A stretch of DNA of 42,290 nt. Source: Curvibacter microcysteis (GTDB lineage: Bacteria; Pseudomonadota; Gammaproteobacteria; Burkholderiales; Burkholderiaceae_C). Of the stretch, positions 32,434-42,175 are shown in pieces. Position 1 is the first letter of the stretch. Each line of letters opens with the position of its first letter. The notes beneath the pieces were generated by a model that did not search any database, was not told the origin of the DNA, and saw only the letters and a list, made by a program, of their open reading frames with translations. A program made the translations under genes and the position numbers. The stretch lies in NCBI RefSeq assembly GCF_028649455.1, contig NZ_JAQSIO010000015.1, positions 1 to 42,290 of the forward strand, read 5' to 3'.

Positions 32434-32865
32434 ATGTCTGAACTCGCAAAAAAGCGGCCTGAGTTCCGCAACATCAATGCCTTCAAGGATTTGACCACCT
32501 ACCGCCTGCCTCCGGCCGGCTGGGTGTCGATCCTGCATCGCGTCAGCGGTCTCATCATGTTCCTGTTGATGCCTTTCATCATCTGGATGTTTGACGTTTC
32601 CGTCTCCTCCGAAATTTCGTTCTCGAAGTTCAAGGCCGCTTTCAACAGCGGCCTTGGTTTTGTGCCGGGTGCCTTCATCAAGCTGGTGGCACTGGCCCTG
32701 ATCTGGGCTTACCTGCACCACTTCATCGCCGGTCTGCGCCACCTCTGGATGGACGTGAACCACGCGGTGAGCAAAGAGTTCGGCAAGAGCTCGGCACTCG
32801 TGACCCTGGCCCTGAGCATCGGTTTGACCGTGGTGCTGGGCGCCAAGCTGTTTGGCCTGTACTGA
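32434..32865 (+). CDS. sdhC: succinate dehydrogenase cytochrome b556 subunit SdhC
   Basis: This 143-residue integral membrane protein has the conserved N-terminal KRPEFRNIN and SILHRVSGLIMFLLMPFII, where Ser and Arg line the quinone site, and three membrane helices. LHHFIAGLRHLWMD carries the likely haem-b axial His. It anchors the SdhAB flavoprotein/iron-sulfur dimer in the inner membrane and takes part in ubiquinone reduction. It begins 140 bases after gntR with an AT-rich leader (TAGAATTTTGGG region) that may contain its own promoter; sdhD follows after 19 bases. Confidence 0.95.
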   Translation: MSELAKKRPEFRNINAFKDLTTYRLPPAGWVSILHRVSGLIMFLLMPFIIWMFDVSVSSEISFSKFKAAFNSGLGFVPGAFIKLVALALIWAYLHHFIAGLRHLWMDVNHAVSKEFGKSSALVTLALSIGLTVVLGAKLFGLY

Positions 32866-32884
32866 TTGATTGAAGGAGCAACCC

Positions 32885-33250
32885 ATGTCTGTTAACTACG
32901 GCTCCAAGCGCATCGTCGTCGGTGCCCACTATGGCCTGCGCGACTGGCTGGCCCAGCGCGTGACCGCCGGCCTGATGGCCTTGTTCACGGTGATCCTGCT
33001 GGCTCAGGTCATCTTCTCGTCGGGCCCCATCGGCTACGACAAGTGGGCGGGCATCTTCTCGACCCAATGGATGAAGGCCCTGACCTTCGCCGTGATCATC
33101 GCCCTGCTCTACCACGTGTGGATCGGTGTGCGCGACATCTGGATGGACTACGTCAAGCCCGTCTCCATTCGTCTTTCCCTGCAAATTTTCTCCATCGTGT
33201 GGCTGGTCGCTTGCGCTGGCTGGGCCATTCAAGTTCTGTGGAGACTGTAA
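32885..33250 (+). CDS. sdhD: succinate dehydrogenase hydrophobic membrane anchor SdhD
   Basis: The ATG at 32885 is chosen for its GAAGGAG site, giving 121 residues. Three hydrophobic helices are evident, beginning with LAQRVTAGLMALFTVILLAQ. ALLYHVWIGVRDIWMDYVK contains the conserved His/Asp region near the haem and quinone site. It is the second membrane anchor of complex II. It ends three bases before sdhA. Confidence 0.94.
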   Translation: MSVNYGSKRIVVGAHYGLRDWLAQRVTAGLMALFTVILLAQVIFSSGPIGYDKWAGIFSTQWMKALTFAVIIALLYHVWIGVRDIWMDYVKPVSIRLSLQIFSIVWLVACAGWAIQVLWRL

Positions 33251-33253
33251 AAA

Positions 33254-35062
33254 ATGACTTACTCCAAATCTGGCATCACCACCCGTAAGTTTGACGTTGT
33301 CATCGTGGGCGCAGGCGGCTCCGGCATGCGTGCCTCGCTGCAGCTGGCCCGCGCTGGCTTGAACGTGGCCGTTCTGTCCAAAGTGTTCCCCACCCGCTCG
33401 CACACCGTGGCGGCACAAGGCGGCATTGGCGCCTCGCTGGGCAACATGAACGAGGACAACTGGCATTACCACTTCTACGACACCGTCAAGGGCTCCGACT
33501 GGCTCGGCGACCAAGACGCGATCGAATTCATGTGCCAGGAAGCCCCCAAGGTCGTGTACGACCTGGAGCACATGGGCATGCCGTTTGACCGCAACCCCGA
33601 CGGTACGATCTACCAACGTCCTTTCGGCGGCCACACCGCCAACTACGGCGAAAAGCCGGTGCAACGCGCTTGCGCAGCCGCTGACCGCACGGGTCACGCC
33701 ATGCTGCACACGCTGTACCAGCAAAACGTCAAGGCCAAGACCAGCTTCTTCGTCGAGTGGATGGCACTGGACCTGATCCGTGACGCCGAAGGCGACGTGG
33801 TCGGTGTCACCGCCCTCGAAATGGAAACTGGCGACCTGCACATCCTGCACGCCAAGACCGTGCTGCTGGCCACCGGCGGCGCTGGCCGCATCTTTGCAGC
33901 CTCGACCAACGCCTTCATCAACACCGGTGACGGCCTGGGCATGGCAGCTCGCGCTGGCATCGCGCTGCAAGACATGGAGTTCTGGCAGTTCCACCCCACC
34001 GGCGTGGCCGGTGCTGGCGTGCTGCTGACCGAAGGCTGCCGCGGCGAAGGCGCTATTTTGCTCAACAGCAATGGCGAGCGCTTCATGGAGCGCTATGCGC
34101 CCACCTTGAAGGATTTGGCCCCGCGTGACTTCGTGTCCCGCTCCATGGACCAGGAAATCAAGGAAGGCCGTGGCTGCGGCCCCAACAAGGACTACATCCT
34201 GCTCAAGCTGGATCACCTGGGTGCCGACACCATCCACAAGCGCCTGCCCTCGGTGTACGAAATTGGCGTCAACTTCGCCAACGTCGACATCACCCGCGAG
34301 CCGATCCCGGTCGTGCCCACCATCCATTACCAAATGGGCGGTATCTCCACCAACATCAACGGCCAAGTCGTGGTGCAAAACGGTGACGTGCACAACCAAG
34401 TGGTCAACGGTCTGTACGCGGTGGGCGAATGCTCCTGCGTGTCGGTGCACGGCGCCAACCGCCTGGGCACCAACTCGCTGCTCGACTTGCTGGTGTTCGG
34501 CCGCGCCGCTGGCAACCACATCGTCGACTTCGCCAGCAAGACCAAGTCGCACAAGCCGCTGCCGGCGGACGCCGCTGACTTCACGCTGTCGCGCCTGAAC
34601 CGCCTGGACAACGCCAAGGGTGGCGAGTACGCGCAAAACGTGGCCAACGACATCCGTGCAGCTATGCAACAGCACGCCGGTGTGTTCCGCACCCAAGCCA
34701 GCATGGACCAAGGTGTGGTCAAGATCGCTGAACTGCGTGAACGCTCCAAGGCTGTGGGCCTGGCCGACAACTCCAAGGTGTTCAACACCGCGCGCATCGA
34801 AGCACTGGAAGTCGACAACCTGATCGAAGCTGCTCAAGCCACCATGGTGTCTGCCGCCGCTCGCCGTGAATGCCGTGGCGCCCACACCGTGGACGACTAC
34901 GAACACCCGGCCGATCACCCGACCGCTCCGCTGGGTCGCGACGATGCCAACTGGATGAAGCACACCCTGTGGCACAGCGCTGGCAACAACCTGACCTACA
35001 AGCCTGTGAACCTGAAGCCGCGCACGGTTGAGAGCGTGCCGCCCAAGGTCCGCACGTTCTGA
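33254..35062 (+). CDS. sdhA: succinate dehydrogenase flavoprotein subunit SdhA
   Basis: This is a 602-residue FAD enzyme. The N-terminal Rossmann motif [20 protein letters not shown] is followed by [16 protein letters not shown], whose His is the covalent FAD attachment site. The substrate-binding and catalytic regions include [20 protein letters not shown] (His/Thr/Arg) and [17 protein letters not shown]. The C-terminus carries [21 protein letters not shown], abbreviated here from the helical domain. It oxidises succinate to fumarate on the cytoplasmic face of the inner membrane. It is tightly packed between sdhD and sdhB. Confidence 0.98.
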   Translation: MTYSKSGITTRKFDVVIVGAGGSGMRASLQLARAGLNVAVLSKVFPTRSHTVAAQGGIGASLGNMNEDNWHYHFYDTVKGSDWLGDQDAIEFMCQEAPKVVYDLEHMGMPFDRNPDGTIYQRPFGGHTANYGEKPVQRACAAADRTGHAMLHTLYQQNVKAKTSFFVEWMALDLIRDAEGDVVGVTALEMETGDLHILHAKTVLLATGGAGRIFAASTNAFINTGDGLGMAARAGIALQDMEFWQFHPTGVAGAGVLLTEGCRGEGAILLNSNGERFMERYAPTLKDLAPRDFVSRSMDQEIKEGRGCGPNKDYILLKLDHLGADTIHKRLPSVYEIGVNFANVDITREPIPVVPTIHYQMGGISTNINGQVVVQNGDVHNQVVNGLYAVGECSCVSVHGANRLGTNSLLDLLVFGRAAGNHIVDFASKTKSHKPLPADAADFTLSRLNRLDNAKGGEYAQNVANDIRAAMQQHAGVFRTQASMDQGVVKIAELRERSKAVGLADNSKVFNTARIEALEVDNLIEAAQATMVSAAARRECRGAHTVDDYEHPADHPTAPLGRDDANWMKHTLWHSAGNNLTYKPVNLKPRTVESVPPKVRTF

Positions 35063-35088
35063 TTCCGTCCTGCACGAAAGCCCACGAT

Positions 35089-35793
35089 ATGACGAAACGT
35101 ACTTTTCAGATCTACCGCTACGACCCGGACAAGGACGCCAAGCCCTACATGCAGACCATCGAGATCGAACTCGACGGTCACGAGCGCATGCTGCTCGACG
35201 CCCTGATCAAACTCAAGGCCCAGGACCCGACCATCTCCTTCCGCCGCTCCTGCCGCGAAGGCGTGTGCGGTTCGGACGCCATGAACATCAATGGCAAGAA
35301 CGGCCTGGCCTGCTTGACCAACATGAACACGCTCAAGGGCACCATCGTCCTGAAGCCGCTGCCGGGCCTGCCGGTCATCCGCGACCTGATCGTGGACATG
35401 ACACAGTTCTTCAAGCAGTACAACTCGATCAAGCCTTACCTCATCAACGACAACGTGCCGCCCGAAAAGGAACGCCTGCAGTCGCCTGAAGAGCGTGAAG
35501 AGCTGAACGGCCTGTACGAGTGCATTCTGTGCGCCAGCTGCTCGACCAGCTGCCCCAGCTTCTGGTGGAACCCTGACAAGTTTGTCGGCCCCGCCGGTCT
35601 GCTGCAGGCCTACCGCTTCATCGCCGACAGCCGCGACGAAGCCACCAGCGAGCGCCTGGACAACCTGGAAGACCCGTACCGTCTGTTCCGTTGCCACACC
35701 ATCATGAATTGCGTCGACGTCTGCCCGAAGGGCCTGAACCCGACCAAGGCGATTGGCAAGATCAAGGAATTGATGGTCCGCCGGGCCGTCTGA
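35089..35793 (+). CDS. sdhB: succinate dehydrogenase iron-sulfur subunit SdhB
   Basis: This 234-residue protein carries three clusters. The [2Fe-2S] site is [19 protein letters not shown], with Asp at the third ligand position as in E. coli. The [4Fe-4S] motif is [13 protein letters not shown], and the [3Fe-4S] site is [17 protein letters not shown]. It passes electrons from SdhA to ubiquinone at the SdhCD interface. It lies 26 bases after sdhA and 12 bases before the sdhE ATG. Confidence 0.98.
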   Translation: MTKRTFQIYRYDPDKDAKPYMQTIEIELDGHERMLLDALIKLKAQDPTISFRRSCREGVCGSDAMNINGKNGLACLTNMNTLKGTIVLKPLPGLPVIRDLIVDMTQFFKQYNSIKPYLINDNVPPEKERLQSPEEREELNGLYECILCASCSTSCPSFWWNPDKFVGPAGLLQAYRFIADSRDEATSERLDNLEDPYRLFRCHTIMNCVDVCPKGLNPTKAIGKIKELMVRRAV

Positions 35794-35805
35794 TTGACTA
35801 CTGGC

Positions 35806-36123
35806 ATGAAACTTGATCTGCCAAGCCACCTGGGGGATGACGGTGAACTCGTCGGACGCGCTGCAGGAGAGCCCCTGGGCCAGCGCGCCTACAGCAAGCT
35901 GCAGTGGCGTTGCCGCCGTGGTCTGCTGGAAAACGACCTGTTCATCGAGAAGTTCTTTGCCCGGCACGGGGAGCACCTCACGGTGGCCCATGCACGAGGC
36001 ATGTACGCCTTGATGGATTTGGCAGACAACGACCTCCTCGACCTGCTGTTGCGCCGCAAGCAGCCGGTGGGACCGTTGGACACGCAAGAAGTTCGTGAGG
36101 TCCTGGCTTTGTTGGTGCCTTGA
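35806..36123 (+). CDS. sdhE: FAD assembly factor SdhE
   Basis: This 105-residue protein starts at the ATG at 35806; a TTG at 35794 is in frame but less likely. The family signature is KLQWRCRRGLLENDLFIEKFF, abbreviated: the key RGxxE element (RGLLE) contacts SdhA and promotes covalent flavinylation. The C-terminal half, YALMDLADNDLLDLLLRRKQ, is the usual helical bundle. Its placement between sdhB and gltA is standard in betaproteobacteria. Confidence 0.93.
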   Translation: MKLDLPSHLGDDGELVGRAAGEPLGQRAYSKLQWRCRRGLLENDLFIEKFFARHGEHLTVAHARGMYALMDLADNDLLDLLLRRKQPVGPLDTQEVREVLALLVP

Positions 36124-36192
36124 GATCGCTCAAGCCACCCCAACGCCAGTGCCCCACCGGAAGATGGGCAAATAACCATAGGAAAAGTGAAT

Positions 36193-37503
36193 ATGAAGCT
36201 AGCTGACAATAAAGCCACCCTGTCGTTCAGCAACGGCAGCCCCAGCGTTGACCTGCCGGTCTACCACGGCAACATCGGACCGGACGTCATCGACATCCGC
36301 AAGCTGTACGCGCAGACGGGCATGTTCACCTATGACCCCGGCTTCCTGTCGACGGCTTCGTGCCAGTCGGCCATCACCTACATCGATGGCGACAAGGGCG
36401 AGCTGCTGTACCGCGGCTACCCCATCGAGCAACTCGCCGTGAACTGCGACTTCCTCGAAACCTGCCACCTGCTGCTGTACGGAGAGCTGCCGAACGAGAC
36501 CCAAAAGGCTGACTTCACGAACCGCGTGACCCAGCACACCATGGTCAACGAGCAAATGCAGTTCTTCCTGCGTGGCTTCCGCCGTGATGCTCACCCGATG
36601 GCTGTGTTGACCGGTCTGGTCGGCGGTCTGTCGGCCTTCTACCACGACAGCACGGACATCAACAACCCGGAACACCGCGAAATCGCGGCCATCCGCTTGA
36701 TTGCCAAGCTGCCGACCCTGGTCGCCATGGCTTACAAGTACAGCATTGGCCAGCCTTTCATGTACCCGAAGAACTCGCTGAGCTATGCCGGCAACTTCCT
36801 GCACATGATGTTCGCCACGCCCTGCGAAGAGTACAAGGTGAACCCGGTCATCGAGAAGGCGCTGGACCGCATCTTCATCCTGCACGCTGACCACGAGCAA
36901 AACGCCTCCACCTCCACCGTGCGCCTGTGCGGCTCGTCGGGCACCAACCCGTTTGCAGCCATCGCTGCGGGCGTGGCCTGCCTGTGGGGCCCTGCCCACG
37001 GCGGCGCCAACGAAGCCTGCCTGAACATGCTGGAAGAAATCCAAGCCATGGGCGGCGTGGCCAAAGTCGGCGAGTTCATGGAAAAGGTGAAGGACAAGAA
37101 CTCGGGCGTGCGCCTGATGGGCTTCGGTCACCGTGTCTACAAGAACTACGACCCGCGCGCCAAGCTGATGCAAGAAACCTGCAACGAGGTGCTGCAGGCC
37201 CTGGGTCTGGAAAACGACCCGCTGTTCAAGTTGGCCAAGGAACTGGAACGCATCGCTCTGGAAGACGACTACTTCGTGTCGCGCAAGCTGTACCCGAACG
37301 TCGACTTCTACTCGGGCATCGTGCAACGCGCCATCGGCATCCCCGTCAGCCTGTTCACCGCGATCTTCGCGCTGGCCCGCACCGTGGGTTGGATTGCCCA
37401 ACTGAACGAAATGATCGGTGACCCCGAGTACAAGATCGGCCGTCCGCGTCAGCTGTTCACCGGCTCGCCGCGCCGCGACGTCAAGCCCCTGGATCAACGT
37501 TGA
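36193..37503 (+). CDS. gltA: citrate synthase (type II, hexameric family)
   Basis: This 436-residue protein starts at the ATG at 36193, with AGGAAAA upstream; a GTG two codons earlier is possible. Active-site segments are clear: [31 protein letters not shown] (catalytic His), [15 protein letters not shown] (His/Arg binding oxaloacetate) and the C-terminal [13 protein letters not shown]. The N-terminal beta domain ([20 protein letters not shown]) is that of the NADH-sensitive Gram-negative enzyme. It condenses acetyl-CoA with oxaloacetate. It ends the sdh-gltA arm, with a strong terminator after it. Confidence 0.98.
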   Translation: MKLADNKATLSFSNGSPSVDLPVYHGNIGPDVIDIRKLYAQTGMFTYDPGFLSTASCQSAITYIDGDKGELLYRGYPIEQLAVNCDFLETCHLLLYGELPNETQKADFTNRVTQHTMVNEQMQFFLRGFRRDAHPMAVLTGLVGGLSAFYHDSTDINNPEHREIAAIRLIAKLPTLVAMAYKYSIGQPFMYPKNSLSYAGNFLHMMFATPCEEYKVNPVIEKALDRIFILHADHEQNASTSTVRLCGSSGTNPFAAIAAGVACLWGPAHGGANEACLNMLEEIQAMGGVAKVGEFMEKVKDKNSGVRLMGFGHRVYKNYDPRAKLMQETCNEVLQALGLENDPLFKLAKELERIALEDDYFVSRKLYPNVDFYSGIVQRAIGIPVSLFTAIFALARTVGWIAQLNEMIGDPEYKIGRPRQLFTGSPRRDVKPLDQR

Positions 37504-37550
37504 TCCTGGCCCTTTTCGGAGCGCGCCTCGGCCGCTCCGATCAGGCTCCG

Positions 37551-37575
37551 AGCCCGCCTTCTGGCGGGCTTTTTT
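37551..37575 (+). terminator. Rho-independent terminator after gltA
   Basis: AGCCCGCC pairs perfectly with GGCGGGCT around the loop TTCT, followed by six T. Confidence 0.95.
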
Positions 37576-37623
37576 CATGGGGCCAGGCCTTCGCGTCAGC
37601 CCGGCGTCCAAGCAGGCGGCCAC

Positions 37624-38643
37624 TCAGTCATCTGGCTTGCTTTGGGCGGCGCCACCAAAGCGCTCACGGTATGCCTGGGGGGTGATGCCCAGGCGGCGCA
37701 GGAACAGGCTGCGCAAGGCCTGCTCAGACTGAAAACCCACCTGGGCCGCCACCGTCTTGAGCGGCAGGTTGTTGGCCTCTTCCAGGCGTCGGCGAGCGGC
37801 CTCCAGGCGGGCTGTCTCGATGAACTCGGACGGGCTGCTGCCGCACTCCTGCAAGAACACGCGGCGGAAATTGCGTTCGCTCATGGCCGCCTGGGAGGCC
37901 AGTTCCCCCAGGCTGATGGCTTGGTCCAGATGCGACAAGATCCAGGTCTGCACTTCGCGGATGCCCGGGTGGCGTGTGGCCTGGCTGGCCAGGTGCATGC
38001 TGAACTGCGACTGCCCGCCGGGGCGCTTGAGGTACATCACCAGGTCGCGCGCCACCTCCAGCGCCAGGGTGCGGCCGAAATCCTCCTCCACCAAAGCCAG
38101 CGCCAGGTCGATGCCGGCGGTCACGCCTGCCGAGGTCCAGAACTTGCCGCTGTGCACGTAGATCGCATCGGGGTCCACCTGCACCGCAGGGTAACGCTGC
38201 TGTAACAGGTCGGTAACGCTCCAATGGGTTGCGGCGGCGCGGCCGTCCAGCAGGCCCGCGGCGGCCAAGAAAAAGCTGCCAGAACACAGGGCCACCAAGC
38301 GTTTGAGCTGGGGCGCCACCGTCTGCGCCCAGTGCACCAGGCCCGGTGAGGCGGCCAAGGCGCGCTCGATCTCGCGCGAACCCACGATCAGCGCCGTGTC
38401 CGGAGCCGCCCCCTGCCCCACCACCTGGGTCGCCTCCAAGGACATGGCCGTGTCCGATCGCACCGGGCCCAGCGCCTCGGCGGCCACCGAGACCACATAA
38501 CCAGGCCCCTGCCCGCGGCGCGCGAGGTGCACGTTGGCGTAGTCAAACACCGACAGCGGGCCCACGGCCTCCAAAGCCTTGAAGCCGGGGTAGACCACGA
38601 TCTGGACGGTCTGCGGGGGGAGCGAAACGGGGGACGAAGTCAT
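37624..38643 (-). CDS. GlxA-family transcriptional regulator (DJ-1/PfpI domain + AraC HTH)
   Basis: From the ATG at 38643 the protein has 339 residues. Residues ~10-175 are a DJ-1/PfpI-like domain ([20 protein letters not shown]; nucleophile-elbow-like [18 protein letters not shown]). Residues ~225-335 are an AraC-type DNA-binding domain with [20 protein letters not shown] and [20 protein letters not shown], ending [14 protein letters not shown]. Such regulators sense small nitrogen or carbon compounds in Pseudomonas and Burkholderia. This one is divergent from adhC-fghA, so regulation of formaldehyde detoxification is the likely role; this is inference. The start is supported by domain boundaries, not by a clear ribosome binding site. 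Confidence 0.88.
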   Translation of the reverse strand: MTSSPVSLPPQTVQIVVYPGFKALEAVGPLSVFDYANVHLARRGQGPGYVVSVAAEALGPVRSDTAMSLEATQVVGQGAAPDTALIVGSREIERALAASPGLVHWAQTVAPQLKRLVALCSGSFFLAAAGLLDGRAAATHWSVTDLLQQRYPAVQVDPDAIYVHSGKFWTSAGVTAGIDLALALVEEDFGRTLALEVARDLVMYLKRPGGQSQFSMHLASQATRHPGIREVQTWILSHLDQAISLGELASQAAMSERNFRRVFLQECGSSPSEFIETARLEAARRRLEEANNLPLKTVAAQVGFQSEQALRSLFLRRLGITPQAYRERFGGAAQSKPDD

Positions 38644-38744
38644 GTCGGGACAAAGCATCAAACAAGGCAGGCGGTCACAGCGAATGTCAGCGGCCAATCT
38701 GGCGCCGCCAACGGCCAAATTGTGAGGCACAGCCGACCCCTTGG

Positions 38745-38773
38745 TTTCCAAGGCCTTGTCACTCCGCTAGAGT
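38745..38773 (+). promoter_or_regulatory. predicted adhC promoter
   Basis: TTTCCA and TAGAGT, each four of six to consensus, are 17 bases apart, about 55 bases before the adhC start codon. Confidence 0.4.
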
Positions 38774-38828
38774 GCGCGCCAAGGCATCCGATCTGCGATG
38801 CCAGCAACTTCCGCAGAAAGCACACCCC

Positions 38829-39935
38829 ATGAAAACCCGCGCCGCCGTCGCCTGGCAAGCAGGCCAACCCCTGACCATCGAAACCGTGGACCTGCAAGGC
38901 CCGAAATTCGGCGAGGTGTTGGTCGAAATCAAGGCCACTGGCATCTGCCACACCGACTACTACACGCTGTCGGGTGCCGATCCGGAAGGCATCTTTCCCG
39001 CCATCCTGGGCCATGAAGGCGCCGGTGTGGTGGTCGACGTGGGCCCAGGCGTGACCACGCTCAAAAAGGGTGACCACGTGATTCCGCTCTACACCCCTGA
39101 ATGCCGCCAGTGCAAGTTCTGCCTGAGCCGCAAGACCAACCTGTGCCAGCTGATCCGCGGCACCCAAGGCAAGGGCCTGATGCCCGACGCCACCAGCCGC
39201 TTCAGCCTGGACGGCAAGCCCATCTTCCACTACATGGGCACCAGCACCTTCAGCAATTACACGGTGGCGCCTGAAATTTCATTGGCCAAGATCCGTGAGG
39301 ATGCCCCTTTTGACAAAGTGTGCTACATCGGCTGCGGCGTCACCACCGGCATCGGTGCCGTGCTGTTCACCGCCAAGGTCGAAGCGGGTGCCAATGTGGT
39401 GGTGTTCGGCCTGGGCGGCATTGGCCTGAACGTGATCCAGGGTGCCAAGATGGTGGGCGCTGACAAGATCATCGGCGTGGACATCAACCCCGCCCGCCAG
39501 GAAATGGCCCGCCAGTTCGGCATGACCCACTTCATCAACCCCAAGGAAGTGCCCAATGTGGTGGATGCCATCGTGCAGCTCACCGACGGCGGTGCCGACT
39601 ACAGCTTCGAGTGCATCGGCAACACCAAGGTGATGCGCGACGCGCTGGAATGCACGCACAAGGGCTGGGGTCGCAGCATCATCATCGGCGTGGCCGAGGC
39701 CGGCGCCGAAATCAGCACCCGCCCCTTCCAGCTGGTGACAGGCCGCAAATGGGAAGGCTCGGCCTTTGGTGGCGCACGCGGCCGCACCGACGTGCCCAAG
39801 ATCGTCGACTGGTACATGGAAGGCAAGATCAACATCGACGACCTGATCACCCACACCATGCCGCTGGAAGACATCAACAAAGGCTTTGACCTGATGAAGC
39901 GCGGCGAGTCGATCCGCGGCGTGGTCATCTACTGA
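38829..39935 (+). CDS. adhC: S-(hydroxymethyl)glutathione dehydrogenase / class III alcohol dehydrogenase
   Basis: This is a 368-residue zinc dehydrogenase. Catalytic zinc ligands lie in [17 protein letters not shown] and AILGHEGAG; the structural zinc site is [17 protein letters not shown]. The Rossmann fold has [20 protein letters not shown]. It oxidises the spontaneous formaldehyde-glutathione adduct to S-formylglutathione with NAD; class III enzymes can also reduce S-nitrosoglutathione. It is also named frmA. The next gene, 20 bases downstream, encodes the hydrolase for its product. A divergent GlxA-type regulator gene lies upstream. Confidence 0.96.
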   Translation: MKTRAAVAWQAGQPLTIETVDLQGPKFGEVLVEIKATGICHTDYYTLSGADPEGIFPAILGHEGAGVVVDVGPGVTTLKKGDHVIPLYTPECRQCKFCLSRKTNLCQLIRGTQGKGLMPDATSRFSLDGKPIFHYMGTSTFSNYTVAPEISLAKIREDAPFDKVCYIGCGVTTGIGAVLFTAKVEAGANVVVFGLGGIGLNVIQGAKMVGADKIIGVDINPARQEMARQFGMTHFINPKEVPNVVDAIVQLTDGGADYSFECIGNTKVMRDALECTHKGWGRSIIIGVAEAGAEISTRPFQLVTGRKWEGSAFGGARGRTDVPKIVDWYMEGKINIDDLITHTMPLEDINKGFDLMKRGESIRGVVIY

Positions 39936-39955
39936 GCTCCCTCACCCCAGCGACC

Positions 39956-40813
39956 ATGAGCCCCACCTCGCCCTTTCAAGTCCTGAGCCAGCACACCTGC
40001 TTTGGCGGCACCCAGACCTTCTACCAGCATGCTTCGGCCGAAATCGGCCTGCCCATGCGCGTCGGGGTCTACCTGCCGCCGCAGGCCGAGCAGGGCCCTG
40101 TGCCCGCCCTGCTCTACCTGGCGGGGCTGACCTGCACCGAAGAAACGTTCGCCATCAAGGCCGGCGCGCAACGCGTGGCGGCCGAGCTGGGCCTGGCCCT
40201 GATCAGCCCCGACACCAGCCCCCGGGGCGCCAGGGTGGCCGGTGAAGCCGAAGCCTGGGACCTGGGCGTGGGCGCGGGCTTTTACCTGGACGCCACCGAG
40301 TCCCCCTGGGCCCCGCACTGGCGCATGGAAAGCTATCTGACGCAAGAGCTGCTGCCGCAACTGAGCCAGCACCTGCCCATCGATGGCCAGCGCCTGGGCA
40401 TCACTGGCCATTCCATGGGGGGCCACGGCGCGCTGACCCTGGCGCTGCGCCACCCCGGGCGCTTCAAGTCCTTGTCGGCCCTGGCCCCCATCTGCGCCCC
40501 GACGCGCTGCCCCTGGGGCGAAAAAGCCTTCACGGCTTACCTGGGAAGCGACCGCCATGCCTGGGTGGGACATGATGCCTGCGAGCTGCTGGCCTCCCGC
40601 GGTGAAGCCTTGCTGGACCAGACCATCCTGGTCGACCAGGGTTTGAACGACAAGTTTCTGGCAGAGCAACTGCACCCGCACTTGCTGGAGGCCGCCTGCG
40701 CCCAAGTGGGCCAGGCCCTGACGCTGCGTCGCCATGCCGGCTACGACCACGGCTACTACTTCGTGGCCAGCGTGATCGAAGACCACCTGCGCCACCACGC
40801 CGCCCAGCTCTGA
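39956..40813 (+). CDS. fghA: S-formylglutathione hydrolase
   Basis: This is a 285-residue alpha/beta-hydrolase of the esterase D family. The N-terminal CFGGTQTFYQHASAEIGLPM and the oxyanion region YLAGLTCTEETFAIKAGAQR are characteristic. The nucleophile Ser153 lies in ITGHSMGGHGALTLAL; the Asp (DQGLNDKFL) and His (YDHGYYFV) of the triad follow. It releases formate and glutathione, completing formaldehyde detoxification begun by AdhC. It ends 13 bases from the convergent radical SAM gene. Confidence 0.96.
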   Translation: MSPTSPFQVLSQHTCFGGTQTFYQHASAEIGLPMRVGVYLPPQAEQGPVPALLYLAGLTCTEETFAIKAGAQRVAAELGLALISPDTSPRGARVAGEAEAWDLGVGAGFYLDATESPWAPHWRMESYLTQELLPQLSQHLPIDGQRLGITGHSMGGHGALTLALRHPGRFKSLSALAPICAPTRCPWGEKAFTAYLGSDRHAWVGHDACELLASRGEALLDQTILVDQGLNDKFLAEQLHPHLLEAACAQVGQALTLRRHAGYDHGYYFVASVIEDHLRHHAAQL

Positions 40814-40826
40814 GCGGGCTGAGGGC

Positions 40827-42005
40827 TCAATCGGTTCGCACGGGATGGGCCGGCGCCCGGCGCGAACTGGGGCCGGCGTCCACCTGGATCGGGTCATCGA
40901 ACAAGCTTGGCTGACGAAACGCCTGATCCGGATCCCGCAAGAACTGACTCACATCCAGCTCATGGCGCTCGCGGTTGAGGCCCAAGCGTGCGCAGGCTTT
41001 GTGGAAGCGCTGGTTCAGCAAATCGGCCCACAAGCCATGGCCCTTCATGCGGGTTTTGAAGTCACTCTGGTAGTCCTGCCCGCCTCGAAAATCACGCACC
41101 CGGGCCATGATGCGATCGGCGCGTTCGGGGTAATGCTGCTGCAACCACTGCTGAAACAGCTCATTGAGCTCCCAGGGCAGGCGCAACACGGTGTAGAAGG
41201 CCGAACCGGCCCCCGCCTCGGCTGCGGCGCTGAGCACGCGCTCCATGTCCTCATTGAGAAACGGGATCTGCGGGGCCACGCTGACCCCCACTGGGATGCC
41301 CGCCTCGGCCAAGGTCTTCACCGTGCGCAGGCGCCGCAGGGGAGAGGCGGCACGGGGCTCCAGGCGGCGCGCCAGCGTCGCGTCCAGCGTTGTGATGGTG
41401 ATGTAGACCGCCACCAGGCCCTGCTGGGCCAGCGGCGCCAGCAAGTCCAAGTCGCGCTCGATCAGACTGGACTTGGTGATGATGGAAAACGGGTGGCGGT
41501 GGCGCTGAAACACCTCGATCAAGCGGCGCGTCAGACCCAGCTCACGCTCCACGGGCTGGTAGCAGTCGGTGGCCGAACCCACATTGGTCAAACGGGGCAC
41601 GTAGCCCGGTCGTGACAAAGCCTGGTCCAGCAACTCGGGCAAGTTGTGCTTGGCCACGATCTGGGTTTCGAAGTCCAAGCCCGGTGACAGACCCAGGTAG
41701 CTGTGGGTGGGCCGGGCATAGCAATAGCTGCAGCCATGCTCACAGCCCCGGTAGGGGTTGATGGCTTGGTCAAATGCAATGTCGGGGGAGTCGTTGCGGC
41801 TCAGCGCGCTGCGAGCCGTTTCGCGGATGACGCGGGTGGGAAAGGTCTGGGCTGCAAAGGCCTCGTCCTCGGAGACTGGCCAGCCATCGTCCACGGCTTC
41901 GCGCTGATCGCGCTCAAAGCGGTGCGCCATGCCGCTGGCAGCCCCTCGCCCCTTGAGGGCGGTCGGTGGCCGCTGAAACACCACCGGCTGACTGAAATCG
42001 TCCAT
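40827..42005 (-). CDS. PA0069-family radical SAM protein (SplB-like fold)
   Basis: From the ATG at 42005 the protein has 392 residues. The N-terminal LKGRGAASGMAHRFERDQRE and FDQAINPYRGCEHGCSYCYA (CxxxCxxC binding [4Fe-4S]/SAM) are diagnostic of this family, followed by LDFETQIVAKHN and VTISTLDA-type barrel strands (here YITITTLDATLARRLEPRA). The C-terminus, PFxxD-like, ends DQAFRQPSLFDD. Relatives include spore photoproduct lyase, but the reaction of this family is not established, as far as I know. GGAGG lies three bases before the ATG, and a LexA-type box sits immediately upstream, so SOS control and a role in DNA repair are likely, which is inference. Longer reading to 42095 would run through the operator. 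Confidence 0.9.
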   Translation of the reverse strand: MDDFSQPVVFQRPPTALKGRGAASGMAHRFERDQREAVDDGWPVSEDEAFAAQTFPTRVIRETARSALSRNDSPDIAFDQAINPYRGCEHGCSYCYARPTHSYLGLSPGLDFETQIVAKHNLPELLDQALSRPGYVPRLTNVGSATDCYQPVERELGLTRRLIEVFQRHRHPFSIITKSSLIERDLDLLAPLAQQGLVAVYITITTLDATLARRLEPRAASPLRRLRTVKTLAEAGIPVGVSVAPQIPFLNEDMERVLSAAAEAGAGSAFYTVLRLPWELNELFQQWLQQHYPERADRIMARVRDFRGGQDYQSDFKTRMKGHGLWADLLNQRFHKACARLGLNRERHELDVSQFLRDPDQAFRQPSLFDDPIQVDAGPSSRRAPAHPVRTD

Positions 42006-42016
42006 GGGCCTCCAAA

Positions 42017-42032
42017 CTGTATATACATACAG
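42017..42032. promoter_or_regulatory. LexA (SOS) box upstream of the radical SAM gene
   Basis: CTGTATATACATACAG matches the LexA consensus CTGT-N8-ACAG with an AT-rich centre, and the symmetry extends three more bases on each side (AAA...TTT). It begins 11 bases upstream of the radical SAM start codon and overlaps the predicted -10 box. Confidence 0.85.
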
Positions 42033-42059
42033 TTTACTCAGCTCACCCATGGTCGGCAA
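42031..42059 (-). promoter_or_regulatory. predicted promoter of the radical SAM gene
   Basis: On the minus strand, TTGCCG and TAAACT are 17 bases apart. The -10 hexamer overlaps the LexA box, so LexA binding would block initiation. Confidence 0.45.
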
Positions 42060-42084
42060 ACCCCATGGCCAGCCCCCCCCTGGA

Positions 42085-42117
42085 AAAACGCCCACCCAAC
42101 CACAAGGCTGGGTGGGC
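42085..42117 (-). terminator. Rho-independent terminator on the minus strand
   Basis: GCCCACCCA pairs with TGGGTGGGC around a 10-base loop, followed on the minus strand by GTTTTT. It would end a minus-strand transcript coming from the right, where the IS30-family element now lies, and so insulates the radical SAM gene from it. Confidence 0.8.
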
Positions 42118-42122
42118 GCCGG

Positions 42123-42145
42123 GCACTGGCCACCGGGGCCAGTGC
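42123..42145. repeat. perfect 9-base inverted repeat
   Basis: GCACTGGCC and GGCCAGTGC flank a 5-base loop. It has no T tract and lies between the terminator and the IS30-family transposase end. Confidence 0.7.
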
Positions 42146-42175
42146 GGGGACATCGGGCCGCTCAGGCCGGCGGAT

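Noticed and set aside
32723-34975. 750-codon open frame antisense to sdhC-sdhD-sdhA
   Set aside because: It spans three real genes on the other strand, has no family motifs, and shows the shadow composition.
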